Shown: positions 43,701 through 52,360, numbered from the stretch's first letter. The stretch is 64,000 nucleotides of DNA from Prevotella sp. E13-17 (GCF_022024035.1 NZ_CP091787.1:2760001-2824000); one strand, 5' to 3'. Translations and numbers: made by a program. The notes: generated by a model from the sequence alone, not told the origin.

Positions 43701-44137
43701 CTAGAGACATTCTAATTTATGGAGGACTATGTGCTATCAGTCTTGACATGATTGAGGGAAATGGCGACATAGCGAAAGGTTTGAACGATGAATACGAAAA
43801 TCGTACTAATATTAAAGTGAGATTCGATGCTCTCACAACAGGCAACCAGGGAGAGGTTCTATTAGTCTTTCTGATGGGTGGTGATTGGAACAACAAGAAC
43901 ATCAATCAAAACTATGTTGACATCGGTCAAGCGTATATCATTACTGGTGACAATGGCGAAGACAATCTTCCGTACCCGTTCGTTGGTGACTTGAAGTATA
44001 AAAAACTTCTAGCCATTGATTACTTTGAGAAGATGTGGAGGAAGAATTCAGATGCGATAGGGGGAGATCTATTCGTCTTGAAAGATATCTGGTACACGGC
44101 AAACGGTATGTATGTTTTGGTGAAGTTTGAGGTATAA
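43697..44137 (+). CDS. Hypothetical protein, second of the coupled pair
   Basis: A 146-residue protein (GDWNNKNINQNYVDIGQAYI, PYPFVGDLKYKKLLAIDYFE). No signal peptide or family recognised. Overlap by ATGA implies coupled translation with the upstream gene. The pair sits at the right edge of the tRNA-Ser island, a usual cargo position. Confidence 0.6.
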   Translation: MTRDILIYGGLCAISLDMIEGNGDIAKGLNDEYENRTNIKVRFDALTTGNQGEVLLVFLMGGDWNNKNINQNYVDIGQAYIITGDNGEDNLPYPFVGDLKYKKLLAIDYFEKMWRKNSDAIGGDLFVLKDIWYTANGMYVLVKFEV

Positions 44138-44305
44138 AGCATCTAGGTTATAAACAGTATATCGTCATAGATATACAGAAATTTGCTGATTTGCCCCTTT
44201 TAGCCCTTAAATAATCTTAAATGTTTGAGGGGGAGCAGAAAGAGGGAGCAGATTTTTAAGAAACTATGAAACCCGCTGAAAATCAGCTGGTTTCATTTTG
44301 ATTAA
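44138..44305. other. Non-coding right edge of the tRNA-Ser island
   Basis: No gene. GGGGGAGCAG and AGGGAGCAG repeat 12 bp apart (44229-44251), possibly arm-type recombinase sites. GAAACC (44268-44273) pairs with GGTTTC (44289-44294), with an inner GCTGA/TCAGC stem, a strong hairpin. Confidence 0.45.
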
Positions 44306-44346
44306 GCGGAGAGAGAGGGATTCGCGCTCGACCCAAAGGGGCGCTT
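44306..44346. repeat. Copy B of the tRNA-Ser 3' end (putative attachment site)
   Basis: The same 19-mer as copy A plus the same following 22 bases (two differences). It lies 113 bp before the real tRNA-Ser and bounds the island on the right. Confidence 0.75.
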
Positions 44347-44399
44347 TCACAAAGCAAAGCGACTGAAAGAACGTGAGAACCCGGGTCGCATACGCAAAC

Positions 44400-44429
44400 A
44401 AAAAAGACGTCAAGTAATGCTTGACGTCT
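44400..44429 (-). terminator. Terminator of tRNA-Ser
   Basis: AGACGTCAAG (44405-44414) pairs perfectly with CTTGACGTCT (44420-44429). The minus strand continues with five or more T. Confidence 0.85.
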
Positions 44430-44437
44430 CTTGTTTG

Positions 44438-44522
44438 CGGAGAGAGAGGGATTCGAACCCCCGGTGCCTCTCAGCACGGCGGTTTTCAAGACCGCTGTAA
44501 TCGACCACTCTACCATCTCTCC
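44438..44522 (-). tRNA. tRNA-Ser (anticodon TGA)
   Basis: An 85-nt class II tRNA on the minus strand: GGAGAGATGG acceptor start, anticodon loop CTTGAAA with TGA, long variable arm, T loop GTTCGAATC, and acceptor end matching. The 3' end is duplicated at 40243 and 44306, so it is an integration target. Confidence 0.97.
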
Positions 44523-44549
44523 AGTGCTCGAACTGCTTCAAAGCGGGTG

Positions 44550-44581
44550 CAAAGGTACGAGTAATTTTTCACTCCTGCAAA
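44550..44581 (-). promoter_or_regulatory. Promoter of tRNA-Ser
   Basis: Minus strand TACCTTTG (complement of 44550-44557) and TTTG (complement of 44578-44581), 20-base spacing. Confidence 0.8.
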
Positions 44582-44596
44582 TTTTTAAGCAACTTT

Positions 44597-44627
44597 TTTG
44601 CAATATCACTGTAAATTTGTAACTTTG
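44597..44627 (+). promoter_or_regulatory. Promoter of mutS2, nearly touching the start codon
   Basis: TTTG (44597-44600), 19 bases, TAACTTTG (44620-44627). The ATG is at 44632, so the transcript is expected to start within a base or two of the start codon. Confidence 0.75.
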
Positions 44628-44631
44628 CACC

Positions 44632-47229
44632 ATGATTTATCCGAATAATTACGAACATAAAATTGGGTTCGAAGACATTCGTTCGCTCTTGCGCGGCCAT
44701 TGTCTCAGCTCATTGGGACGTGAGAAAGTTGACGAGGTACATTTCTCTGATTCTGCCAATGAGGTGAACGAATGGCTGGAACAGATTCGCGAGTTCCGCC
44801 GACTGCAAGAGACCAAAGACGACTTTCCACTACAATATTTCTTCGATGTGCGTGAGGCTGTGACACGCATCCGCATGTCGGGCACCCACTTTGAAGAGCA
44901 AGAACTCTTCGACCTGCGACGTTCGTTGGAGACCATCTGCAACATCGTAGCATACTTGAATAAGGACGGCGAGGAAAAAGGCGAGACAACGACCTACCCC
45001 TACCCCGCCCTGCAACGACTGACGACCGGCATCACGACATTTCCTGCCATGATTCGTCGCATCGATTCCATTATTGATAAATACGGAAAAGTAAAGGATG
45101 GTGCCACCATGACGCTGGCCAGCATCCGCCACGAGCTGGCCAAGACCGAAGGCAGCATCTCGCGAACCTTATATAGTATATTGCATAGTGCCCAGCGCGA
45201 AGGGCTGGTAGATAAAGATGCAGCCCCAACGATACGCGACGGTCGCCTGATGATACCTATTGCCCCAGGACTGAAACGCAAGATCAGCGGCATCGTGCAC
45301 GACGAGAGTGCCACCGGAAAGACCGTCTTTATCGAGCCCACAGAAGTGGTGGAGGCCAACAACCGAGTCCGCGAGCTGGAAGCCGAGGAACGCCGCGAGA
45401 TTATACGCATCCTCACTGTATTCTCTGACGAGGTTCGTCCTCACGTGAAAGACATCCTCGCCTCGTACCAGTTTCTTGCCCAGATAGACCTCATCAGGGC
45501 AAAGGCAGAGTTAGCTAAAGCACAGAAAGCCTACGAGCCAACCGTTGCCGACACGCCACACATTGACTGGATCCAAGCCGTACACCCGTTGTTGGCTCAC
45601 TCTTTAGAGAAGCAAAACAAGAAGGTTGTGCCGCTGGATGTCACCCTGCTTGGCAGTATGAAAAACGCCGAAGGTGCTTCCATCCTCATCATATCCGGTC
45701 CGAATGCGGGCGGAAAATCGGTTTGTCTGAAGACCGTGGGACTGTTACAGTACATGTTGCAGTGCGGTCTGAGCATCCCTTTGAGCGAGCGTTCTGCTTG
45801 TGGCATCTTCAAGAACATCATGATAGACATTGGCGACGAGCAGAGCATCGAAGACGACCTGTCAACCTACTCCAGCCATCTGATGAACATGAAACAGATG
45901 ATTCGCAACTGCAACGAGCACACCCTGCTGCTGATCGACGAGTTTGGCGGTGGAACTGAGCCACTGATTGGCGGTGCCATAGCCGAGGCCGTGTTGCGAC
46001 AGTTCTGGAAAAGACATGCCTTTGCCATCATCACCACTCACTATCAGAACCTGAAGCACTTTGCCGATGATCACAAAGGAGTGGTCAACGGCGCCATGCT
46101 CTACGACCGTCATCAGATGAAAGCACTCTTCCAACTGAGCATCGGTCAGCCTGGCTCATCGTTTGCCATTGAGATAGCCCGCAACACAGGACTGCCCGAG
46201 GAGGTGATCAACGATGCCTCAGAGATTGTTGGAACAGAATATATCCAGAGCGACAAGTACCTGCAAGACATTGTCCGCGACAAGCGCTACTGGGAAGGCA
46301 AGCGCCAAACCATCCATCAGCACGAGAAACGACTGGAGCAGAAAGGCGAGAGACTGGAGGCAAGCATCGAAGAGATAGAGCAAGAGCGCAAACAGATTCT
46401 GCGCCGTGCCAAGGAACAAGCCGAGGAACTGCTGGCCCAGACCAACAAGAAGATAGAGAACGCCATCCGCGAGATTCGCGAGCAACAAGCCGAGAAAGAG
46501 GCCACACGCCGTATCCGCGAGGAACTGGAGTCCTTCAAACAGCAGGTCACCGACATCGACACACGTGCCAACGACGAGATGATAGAACGCAAGATGCGCC
46601 AAATACAAGAGCGCAAGAAGCGAAAGGAAGAGAAGAAGAAGAAAGCTGCCCTCTCTGACGCCACGGCAGATGCCATTGCACAATCACTCAAGACGCCAAA
46701 CGCTACCCAAGCGCCCACAGCGTCGGCTCCCATCACCGTCGGCAGCACCGTGCGTATCAAAGGGCTCACCTCACTGGGAGATGTCGAGAAGATCGATGGC
46801 AAAATGGCTACCGTCATCTTTGGCGGCATGCGAACCAAGATGCGAACAGACCGCCTGGAGACGGTTTCGGAACAAGAAAAGGCCAAAGCTAAAGCCAATG
46901 CCGAGCAAGCTGCCAACAAGCACGAAGGACTGACCATCAAGACCTCGCGCATGACACGCAACACCATCGACGAGCGCAAGACCAACTTCCGCCAGGATAT
47001 CGACGTCCGCGGTATGCGTGGCGACGAAGCCATCAATGCCGTCACCTATTTTATCGACGACGCCATCCTGATGGGCGTGTCGAGCGTACGCATTCTACAT
47101 GGTACAGGCAGCGGTATTCTGCGCCAACTCATCCGTCAATACTTGGCTACCGTGCCGAATGTCAGCCACTTCCGCGACGAGCACGTGCAGTTTGGAGGTG
47201 CCGGCATCACCGTCGTCGAACTGGATTAA
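44632..47229 (+). CDS. mutS2: Endonuclease MutS2
   Basis: An 865-residue protein. The MutS core and clamp (KRKISGIVHDESATGKTVFI), Walker A GPNAGGKS, and Walker B LLIDEFGGGTEP are followed by a coiled coil (residues about 560-670), a KOW-like segment (GSTVRIKGLTSLGDVEKI) and a C-terminal Smr nuclease domain with HGTGSGILR. MutS2 acts against recombination intermediates and rescues collided ribosomes in some species; it is not the mismatch repair MutS. Promoter predicts a leaderless mRNA. Confidence 0.96.
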   Translation: MIYPNNYEHKIGFEDIRSLLRGHCLSSLGREKVDEVHFSDSANEVNEWLEQIREFRRLQETKDDFPLQYFFDVREAVTRIRMSGTHFEEQELFDLRRSLETICNIVAYLNKDGEEKGETTTYPYPALQRLTTGITTFPAMIRRIDSIIDKYGKVKDGATMTLASIRHELAKTEGSISRTLYSILHSAQREGLVDKDAAPTIRDGRLMIPIAPGLKRKISGIVHDESATGKTVFIEPTEVVEANNRVRELEAEERREIIRILTVFSDEVRPHVKDILASYQFLAQIDLIRAKAELAKAQKAYEPTVADTPHIDWIQAVHPLLAHSLEKQNKKVVPLDVTLLGSMKNAEGASILIISGPNAGGKSVCLKTVGLLQYMLQCGLSIPLSERSACGIFKNIMIDIGDEQSIEDDLSTYSSHLMNMKQMIRNCNEHTLLLIDEFGGGTEPLIGGAIAEAVLRQFWKRHAFAIITTHYQNLKHFADDHKGVVNGAMLYDRHQMKALFQLSIGQPGSSFAIEIARNTGLPEEVINDASEIVGTEYIQSDKYLQDIVRDKRYWEGKRQTIHQHEKRLEQKGERLEASIEEIEQERKQILRRAKEQAEELLAQTNKKIENAIREIREQQAEKEATRRIREELESFKQQVTDIDTRANDEMIERKMRQIQERKKRKEEKKKKAALSDATADAIAQSLKTPNATQAPTASAPITVGSTVRIKGLTSLGDVEKIDGKMATVIFGGMRTKMRTDRLETVSEQEKAKAKANAEQAANKHEGLTIKTSRMTRNTIDERKTNFRQDIDVRGMRGDEAINAVTYFIDDAILMGVSSVRILHGTGSGILRQLIRQYLATVPNVSHFRDEHVQFGGAGITVVELD

Positions 47230-47312
47230 TCCTCACTTGATATAAATCAATAAATCATTTGTGCACGCACACAAAACTTTTCTTCTTCAATTGTTTTTCA
47301 GAAGAATCTTCA

Positions 47313-47320
47313 TAACTTTG
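47313..47320 (+). promoter_or_regulatory. Promoter -7 box of the lytic transglycosylase
   Basis: TAACTTTG followed by CACC, 96 bp upstream of the chosen start. Confidence 0.55.
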
Positions 47321-47416
47321 CACCGCGATTCAGGATAACAAGCGTTCCCCGCGACGGGCATGCGCACTGTAAGCAAAGAAACGAGGGCCTTGGCAAAGCC
47401 CCTTAAAATAGAGTAT

Positions 47417-47851
47417 ATGAAAAGATTTGTGAAGCTATTAAGTCTGAGCTTATCGATTCTAACCCTGATGCCCCTTAGTGTTGGGGCAGCCACAAGAAAC
47501 GAGAGCTCAGCCCCGTTTGATTGGAGACCAGTGATGGAAGCCATCATTCAGGTAGAGAGCGGAGGAAACCCACGCGCCGTGAGTGGGAACTCGGTAGGCG
47601 CCATGCAGATCACTCCTATTTGCGTGAAGGAATGCAACAAGATTCTGAAGAAACTTGGCCGTGATTTGCGATACACGATGAATGACCGCTATGATGTCAA
47701 GAAGTCGAAAGAGATGTTCCTCCTGATTCAGTCGTATCACAACAAGTCGAACAACGTCGAAAAGGCTATACGTTCGTGGAATGGCGGTCCCCGCTACAGC
47801 AAAAAAGCGACAAACCGCTACTATCAGAAAGTGATGCGTTGCATAAAGTAG
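47417..47851 (+). CDS. Small SLT-type lytic transglycosylase
   Basis: A 144-residue exported protein with signal peptide (LLSLSLSILTLMPLSVGAA). The domain begins VMEAIIQVESGGNPRAVSGN, with the catalytic Glu in VESGG, then SVGAMQITP and AIRSWNGG, the usual SLT motifs. It would cleave glycan strands of peptidoglycan. It is short, little more than the catalytic core. ATG 47417 gives the signal peptide at the N-terminus; an upstream ATG at 47360 would bury it. Confidence 0.85.
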   Translation: MKRFVKLLSLSLSILTLMPLSVGAATRNESSAPFDWRPVMEAIIQVESGGNPRAVSGNSVGAMQITPICVKECNKILKKLGRDLRYTMNDRYDVKKSKEMFLLIQSYHNKSNNVEKAIRSWNGGPRYSKKATNRYYQKVMRCIK

Positions 47852-47950
47852 GCATTGTCGGTTTCGGTGGTTACAGCCCATCAACAGGAAACCTAAAAAA
47901 TGCCCGCAAACGTTCAAAAGAGAACAATTTGCAAGAAGATGCTATAGACA

Positions 47951-47996
47951 AGTCCGATTGACAGGAACAAAACTGTCAATCGGACTTATTTTTTAG
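47951..47996 (+). terminator. Rho-independent terminator
   Basis: AGTCCGATTGACAG (47951-47964) pairs perfectly with CTGTCAATCGGACT (47973-47986), followed by TATTTTTT. Confidence 0.92.
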
Positions 47997-48003
47997 TTAA
48001 AAA

Positions 48004-48034
48004 TTTGTTAAGAAGAAAAAAATGTGTATCTTTG
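48004..48034 (+). promoter_or_regulatory. Promoter of the truncated ftcD-like gene
   Basis: TTTG (48004-48007), 19 bases, TATCTTTG (48027-48034), 46 bp before the ATG. Confidence 0.8.
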
Positions 48035-48079
48035 CAGATGAATGCTACCTAAAACAAATGAAATAACGTTATATTTGAC

Positions 48080-49300
48080 ATGACCACCGAAGAAAGAATT
48101 ATTACGAGCGCGCCCAACAATGATACGGAGCACCGCAAAACAATCATCAATTTTCATCTCAACACAACCTCTGTCCGCAGTGCTAATGCCATTGCCGGCG
48201 ATGTTTCTGAATCAGGAAGACCCATGCGCGAAGGTAATCAACCCACTGGTGCCATCATCTACGACGACCAAGGGCGACCCTTGATGAAGCCCGGTACGCT
48301 GAAATGCACCGAGGCAACAGGCAGCTATGTCGATGAACATGGCATTGCCGAACTAACAATGACTATCACCGATCTGGATGTCACGCCGCTCCACATCGCC
48401 TTCGACGAGGTTTGCCGCTGTGCTCAAAGCCGTGGCATCCGCGTCACTGGGACAGACATTGTAGGTGTTGTCTCAAAGAAAACGTTGATTGATGCGGGAA
48501 AATACTTCCTTGAAAAGCAGCACCGCTCTATTGGTGTCCCGGAAGATGACATTATCAAAATTGCCATCAAGTCGATGGGACTCGACGAACTGAAGCCTTT
48601 CAACACGCGCAAGCAGGTGATTGAATACCTCATGGAGGACGAAAAGAACGGCAACGACCATGCAACTTGCAGACTTGTCAACATGCCCGTGAAAGCATTC
48701 ACCGAAGAAATCACTCGCGAGAAGCCCACTCCTGGCGGCGGAACCATTGCCGCCTACATGGGCACGCTGGCTGCAGCCTTAGGAACCATGGTTGCCAACC
48801 TATCCTCTGCCAAGATTGGGTGGGACGAACGGTGGCAAGAATTCTCAGATTGGGCAGCCATGGGACAAGAACTGACGAGAAAACTGCTCCAACTGACAGA
48901 CGAGGATGCCACCGCCTATGACAGACTAAGGACTGCCATTGGCTTGCCCCATTTTAGCGAACAAGAGAAAGCCATACGGGCAGAAGCCATTCAGGAGGCC
49001 ACCCTATATGCCACCCAAGTGCCACTACGCATCATGAAAGCCGCCATGCAAGCATTTATCATCTGCAAGGCAATGGCCAAAGAAGGCAATCCTGCCAATG
49101 CCAGCGATGCAGGTATTGGAGCACTGGCAGCCCGTGCTGCAGTCATTGGTGCTGGACTGAAGGTGAAAATAAATGCTGCTCAACTGAAAGATCGCACAAC
49201 AGCCAAGGCACTCATCGCCGAAGCTCAGGATCTCATCAGCCGTTCCGACCTTCATGAGACAGAAATAATGGATATCGTCAACGACAAGCTCTCATTTTAA
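48080..49300 (+). CDS. Formiminotransferase-cyclodeaminase lacking the N-terminal domain
   Basis: A 406-residue protein. After about 25 new residues it enters at INFHLNTTSVRSANAIAGDV, the linker of the formiminotransferase, and continues with its C-terminal subdomain (VTGTDIVGVVSKKTLIDAGK) and a complete cyclodeaminase domain (KPTPGGGTIAAYMGTLAAAL). The N-terminal subdomain with the catalytic His, about 180 residues, is absent. No such sequence lies upstream, where a terminator and a good promoter are found. The cyclodeaminase step could still work; formiminotransfer probably not. Either a re-started truncated gene or a pseudogene. Confidence 0.8.
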   Translation: MTTEERIITSAPNNDTEHRKTIINFHLNTTSVRSANAIAGDVSESGRPMREGNQPTGAIIYDDQGRPLMKPGTLKCTEATGSYVDEHGIAELTMTITDLDVTPLHIAFDEVCRCAQSRGIRVTGTDIVGVVSKKTLIDAGKYFLEKQHRSIGVPEDDIIKIAIKSMGLDELKPFNTRKQVIEYLMEDEKNGNDHATCRLVNMPVKAFTEEITREKPTPGGGTIAAYMGTLAAALGTMVANLSSAKIGWDERWQEFSDWAAMGQELTRKLLQLTDEDATAYDRLRTAIGLPHFSEQEKAIRAEAIQEATLYATQVPLRIMKAAMQAFIICKAMAKEGNPANASDAGIGALAARAAVIGAGLKVKINAAQLKDRTTAKALIAEAQDLISRSDLHETEIMDIVNDKLSF

Positions 49301-49959
49301 AACTTCTTCCAAAGGGGATCTGACGGCAGTGGTGCCTCTACACTGATGAGCTGTTTCGACACAGGATGCACAAACTCCACCCTGTGCGACTGCAACGAGA
49401 TACTGCCATCCGCATTGCTACGTTTGGCACCGTATTTCAAGTCTCCCTTGATAGGACAGCCTATGGCCGACAGCTGACAGCGTATCTGATGGTGCCGTCC
49501 CGTCATCAGTTGCACCTCCACCAGCGAGTAGTTGTCGCCACGACTCAGCACCCGATACTCCAGCTGTGCCTTCTTCGAGCGAGGCACCTCGCGCTGGTAT
49601 GCATAGCTTTTGTTCTGCTGCTCGTTGCGCGTCAGCCAATGCGTCAGCATGTCTTCTTCTTTTTCAGGACAGCCCTGCACCAGTGCCCAATAGGTCTTGT
49701 GCACCTGTCCCTCGGCAAACATCTTGTTCAGACGTGTCAGCGCCTTCGACGTTCGGGCAAAGACCACGAGTCCGCTCACCGGTCGGTCCAACCTGTGAAC
49801 CACTCCGAGAAACACCTCGCCAGGCTTCTGGTATTTCTCTTTGATATAGTCTTTCACTATATCCGAAAGCGGACGGTCGCCAGTCTTATCGCCCTGCACG
49901 ATCTCCCCACTCTGCTTGTTTACTATGATAACATGGTTGTCCTCGTAAACTACTTCCAT
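49297..49959 (-). CDS. RluA-family pseudouridine synthase
   Basis: A 220-residue enzyme. The catalytic motif VVHRLDRPVSGLVVFARTS contains the RLD Asp; NHVIIVNKQSGEIVQGDKTG is the typical N-terminus and VQLMTGRHHQIRCQLSAIG the C-terminal motif. It modifies uridine in rRNA or tRNA; the target cannot be read. ATG 49959 is preferred to one five codons earlier. It overlaps the end of the FTCD gene by 4 bp, convergent. Confidence 0.9.
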   Translation of the reverse strand: MEVVYEDNHVIIVNKQSGEIVQGDKTGDRPLSDIVKDYIKEKYQKPGEVFLGVVHRLDRPVSGLVVFARTSKALTRLNKMFAEGQVHKTYWALVQGCPEKEEDMLTHWLTRNEQQNKSYAYQREVPRSKKAQLEYRVLSRGDNYSLVEVQLMTGRHHQIRCQLSAIGCPIKGDLKYGAKRSNADGSISLQSHRVEFVHPVSKQLISVEAPLPSDPLWKKF

Positions 49960-49972
49960 AGTTCTTTTAATC

Positions 49973-49997
49973 AAAAAGCCCCTCCTTGGTGGAGGGG
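49973..49997 (-). terminator. Terminator of fabG
   Basis: CCCCTCC (49979-49985) pairs with GGAGGGG (49991-49997). The minus strand continues CTTTTT. Confidence 0.8.
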
Positions 49998-50019
49998 TTG
50001 GCGTAGGATTCTTTCTGAC

Positions 50020-50757
50020 TTACATATTCATACCGCCATCAACCTGGATGACCTGTCCGCTGATATAGCTTGACATGTCTGAAGCCAGGAAGGTAGCACA
50101 GTTAGCGATATCCTCAACAGTACCGCCACGACGCAAAGGAATCTTGTTGCACCACTCCTTGCGCACCTCTTCGGGCAGAGCCTGAGTCATTGCGGTGTCG
50201 ATGAAACCAGGAGCAATGGCATTAGCACGGATACCCTTGGGACCCATCTCCTGACCGATAGACTTGGCCAGTGCAATCAGTCCAGCCTTTGAGGCGGCAT
50301 AGTTGGCCTGACCAGCATTGCCATGAACACCGACAACCGATGCCATGTTGATGATCGAACCACCACGCTGACGCATCATCACGGGCACACAAGCATGGAT
50401 GAAGTTGAATGCCGACTTCAGGTTGACGGCAATCACAGCATCCCACTGCTGCTCTGTCATGCGCAGCATCAGTCCGTCTTTCGTGATACCTGCATTGTTC
50501 ACCAGAATATCTATAGAACCAAATTCCTCCTTGACAGCCTTCACCACTTCCTCTGTCTGAGCAAAGTCTGCTGCGTTCGAAGCATAGCTCTTTGCCTTTA
50601 CGCCCAGAGCTGCAATCTCCTGCTCGGTCTCTTCGTTGACTTGCAGGTCGGTGAATGCAATGTTTGCGCCTTCAGCGGCGAACTTCAGTGCGATAGCTTT
50701 ACCGATACCGCGTGCTGCACCAGTGATCAGTGCAGTCTTACCTTCTAACAATCCCAT
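50020..50757 (-). CDS. fabG: 3-oxoacyl-ACP reductase
   Basis: A 245-residue short-chain dehydrogenase of fatty acid synthesis. TGAARGIGKA binds NADPH; NNAGITKDGLMLRM, the Ser-Tyr-Lys triad (NMASVVG, YAASKAG) and IAPGFIDTAMT are the FabG marks. A TetR-type regulator gene lies 25 bp upstream on the same strand, as in many Bacteroidales. Confidence 0.95.
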   Translation of the reverse strand: MGLLEGKTALITGAARGIGKAIALKFAAEGANIAFTDLQVNEETEQEIAALGVKAKSYASNAADFAQTEEVVKAVKEEFGSIDILVNNAGITKDGLMLRMTEQQWDAVIAVNLKSAFNFIHACVPVMMRQRGGSIINMASVVGVHGNAGQANYAASKAGLIALAKSIGQEMGPKGIRANAIAPGFIDTAMTQALPEEVRKEWCNKIPLRRGGTVEDIANCATFLASDMSSYISGQVIQVDGGMNM

Positions 50758-50782
50758 TTTTCGTTTTTAATTATTTAGATTA

Positions 50783-51376
50783 CTAATTCTTACTCTTCTT
50801 TCCCAATGCACCATACACGAACTTGGCCACCTGCGGCTTCGTCGCCTCCTCGGTCATGCCTCGAGCCAGACGACCATATATATAAGGTACTTCCAGGCCT
50901 TTGATACAATAGTGGGTAATATCGGCCACCAGGTCAACATTGTCTATGTCGAACTCGCCATCTTCCTTACCCTCGGCAAACACCTTGCGAAACAGTTCCA
51001 CCTCGGCATCGTCGAAATGACGGCGCACCTTCTCCACCATCCATATATTACGAAAGAACTCGGCACGCAGGTTTCCATTGCGTACCACCGTCTCGCGAAT
51101 CATGCTCAGATGGGTATAAATCAGTTCAATGACCTTTTCTTGCGGACTAATCTTGCGTGCAGCCACCTCATCGAGCTTGTCACTCAATCGTTCCAGCTCT
51201 GTTTCGATGACGGCATAGTAAATATCCTCCTTCGACTTAAAATAGGTATAAAGCGTACGTCGCCCTTTGCCAGAAGCTTGGGCGATATCGTTCATTGTCG
51301 TATTCTCAAGACCATTCTTTGCAAACAACTGTCTTGCTACGTCAACTAGTAATTGTCGGGTTTTGGATATTGACAT
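50783..51376 (-). CDS. TetR family transcriptional regulator
   Basis: A 197-residue repressor. The N-terminal helix-turn-helix is clear: LFAKNGLENTTMNDIAQASG, GRRTLYTYFKSKEDIYYAV. The C-terminal ligand domain is not conserved. The first gene of an operon with fabG, it may control fatty acid synthesis. Minus-strand TACTTTTG (complement of 51398-51405) lies 21 bp upstream of the start. Confidence 0.9.
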   Translation of the reverse strand: MSISKTRQLLVDVARQLFAKNGLENTTMNDIAQASGKGRRTLYTYFKSKEDIYYAVIETELERLSDKLDEVAARKISPQEKVIELIYTHLSMIRETVVRNGNLRAEFFRNIWMVEKVRRHFDDAEVELFRKVFAEGKEDGEFDIDNVDLVADITHYCIKGLEVPYIYGRLARGMTEEATKPQVAKFVYGALGKKSKN

Positions 51377-51475
51377 TGCACACTAATTTAGTATGTGCAA
51401 AAGTACGGCTTTTATTTTAAACAGCCAAGCTTTTAGGCGGAAAAGATGCCAAAAATGAAAAAAGATACAGAAAAA

Positions 51476-51507
51476 TTTGGCTATTACAAAAAATAGTCGT
51501 ACCTTTG
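51476..51507 (+). promoter_or_regulatory. Promoter of tRNA-fMet
   Basis: TTTG (51476-51479), 20 bases, TACCTTTG (51500-51507). Confidence 0.8.
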
Positions 51508-51553
51508 CAGCCGCAAATGAGGGATACCCCTCATCAAAGCATAGAAATCACAT

Positions 51554-51626
51554 CGCGGAGTGGAGCAGTTGGTAGCTCGCCAGGCTCATAACCTGGAGGT
51601 CGCATGTTCGAGTCCTGCCTCCGCAA
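51554..51626 (+). tRNA. tRNA-Met (CAT), initiator type
   Basis: A cloverleaf with D arm GAGCAGTTGGTAGCTC, anticodon loop CTCATAA and T loop TTCGAGT. The first base C faces A at the end of the acceptor stem (C1-A72 mismatch), the mark of initiator tRNA. One T-stem mismatch is present. A terminator follows directly. Confidence 0.93.
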
Positions 51627-51633
51627 CTCTCAG

Positions 51634-51660
51634 AAGCCAGTCCGTCCGACTGGCTTTTTT
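51634..51660 (+). terminator. Terminator of tRNA-fMet
   Basis: GCCAGTC (51636-51642) pairs with GACTGGC (51648-51654), followed by TTTTTT. Confidence 0.88.
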
Positions 51661-51742
51661 CGTTTTGCTTCGGCAAGACTCTTCACATGCTCCTGGTCGC
51701 AGTTCTTCCGGAGATCAATAGTTTTTTCGTAGGAATTCTTTT

Positions 51743-52050
51743 AAAAACCACAATGCCATCAAAAATGGTGGTTTGACGCCTGAAAAGTGGCGGTATGACG
51801 ATGCAATACCTTTGGTTTGATGATGTCATTCGGTAAGTTTTACTCCGCATCCAGCCCCTGAAAAGGTCAAATCCAGGGGCTGGATGTGGTCGTTTCAGCC
51901 CTTGGATGCGGTCGGTCCAGGGGCTGAAAACAGGCTTTCCAGGGGCTGGAACAGAAATGATTGCTTGGGTTTTAGACTTCAAAACTGCAACTTTCAGACT
52001 CTAAAACCACTACTCCTATACTTCAGAAATAACGCTCCAAGACTCTGGAT
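51743..52050. repeat. 22-bp-register array, about 14 units (array 4)
   Basis: Units start every 22 bp from 51743 to 52029. 51765, 51787 and 51809 share TGG..GGTTTGACG-like text. 51853, 51875, 51897, 51919 and 51941 are AGCCCCT, AGGGGCT, AGCCCTT, AGGGGCT and AGGGGCT, as in array 2. 51963, 51985, 52007 and 52029 share AGACTTC/AGACTCT at the same place in the unit. No gene lies in 51661-52381. Confidence 0.8.
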
Positions 52051-52149
52051 TGGAAACAAAAGGAATCGTCACTTTTGACAACTATTTGCGCAAAAAAAGA
52101 ACAAATAATTTATAAAAACCGACGGAAACAGAAAGTTTTTTGCTTTTAT

Positions 52150-52182
52150 TTTGCTTTTGTTTGACTTTTTTTGCTACTTTTA
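52150..52182 (+). promoter_or_regulatory. Probable promoter of the upxY polysaccharide operon
   Basis: TTTG (52150-52153), 21 bases, TACTTTTA (52175-52182); the last base deviates from TTTG. It opens a leader of about 190 bases before upxY. Confidence 0.5.
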
Positions 52183-52360
52183 CAACGATTTTCCGCATTC
52201 TCTGTTGGATAATTGTCGTTTTAAGCGACTATTTGAAAACAAAACAGCTCACGCCGTGCTGAGAGAGGCGAAGTCTTCGGACGGAGTCGAACGAGGCGGG
52301 CTGCATCGGAAAAGCCGCAAGGCGATTCCGCCAGAGGTGGGAAGCGGGGAATGACATAGA

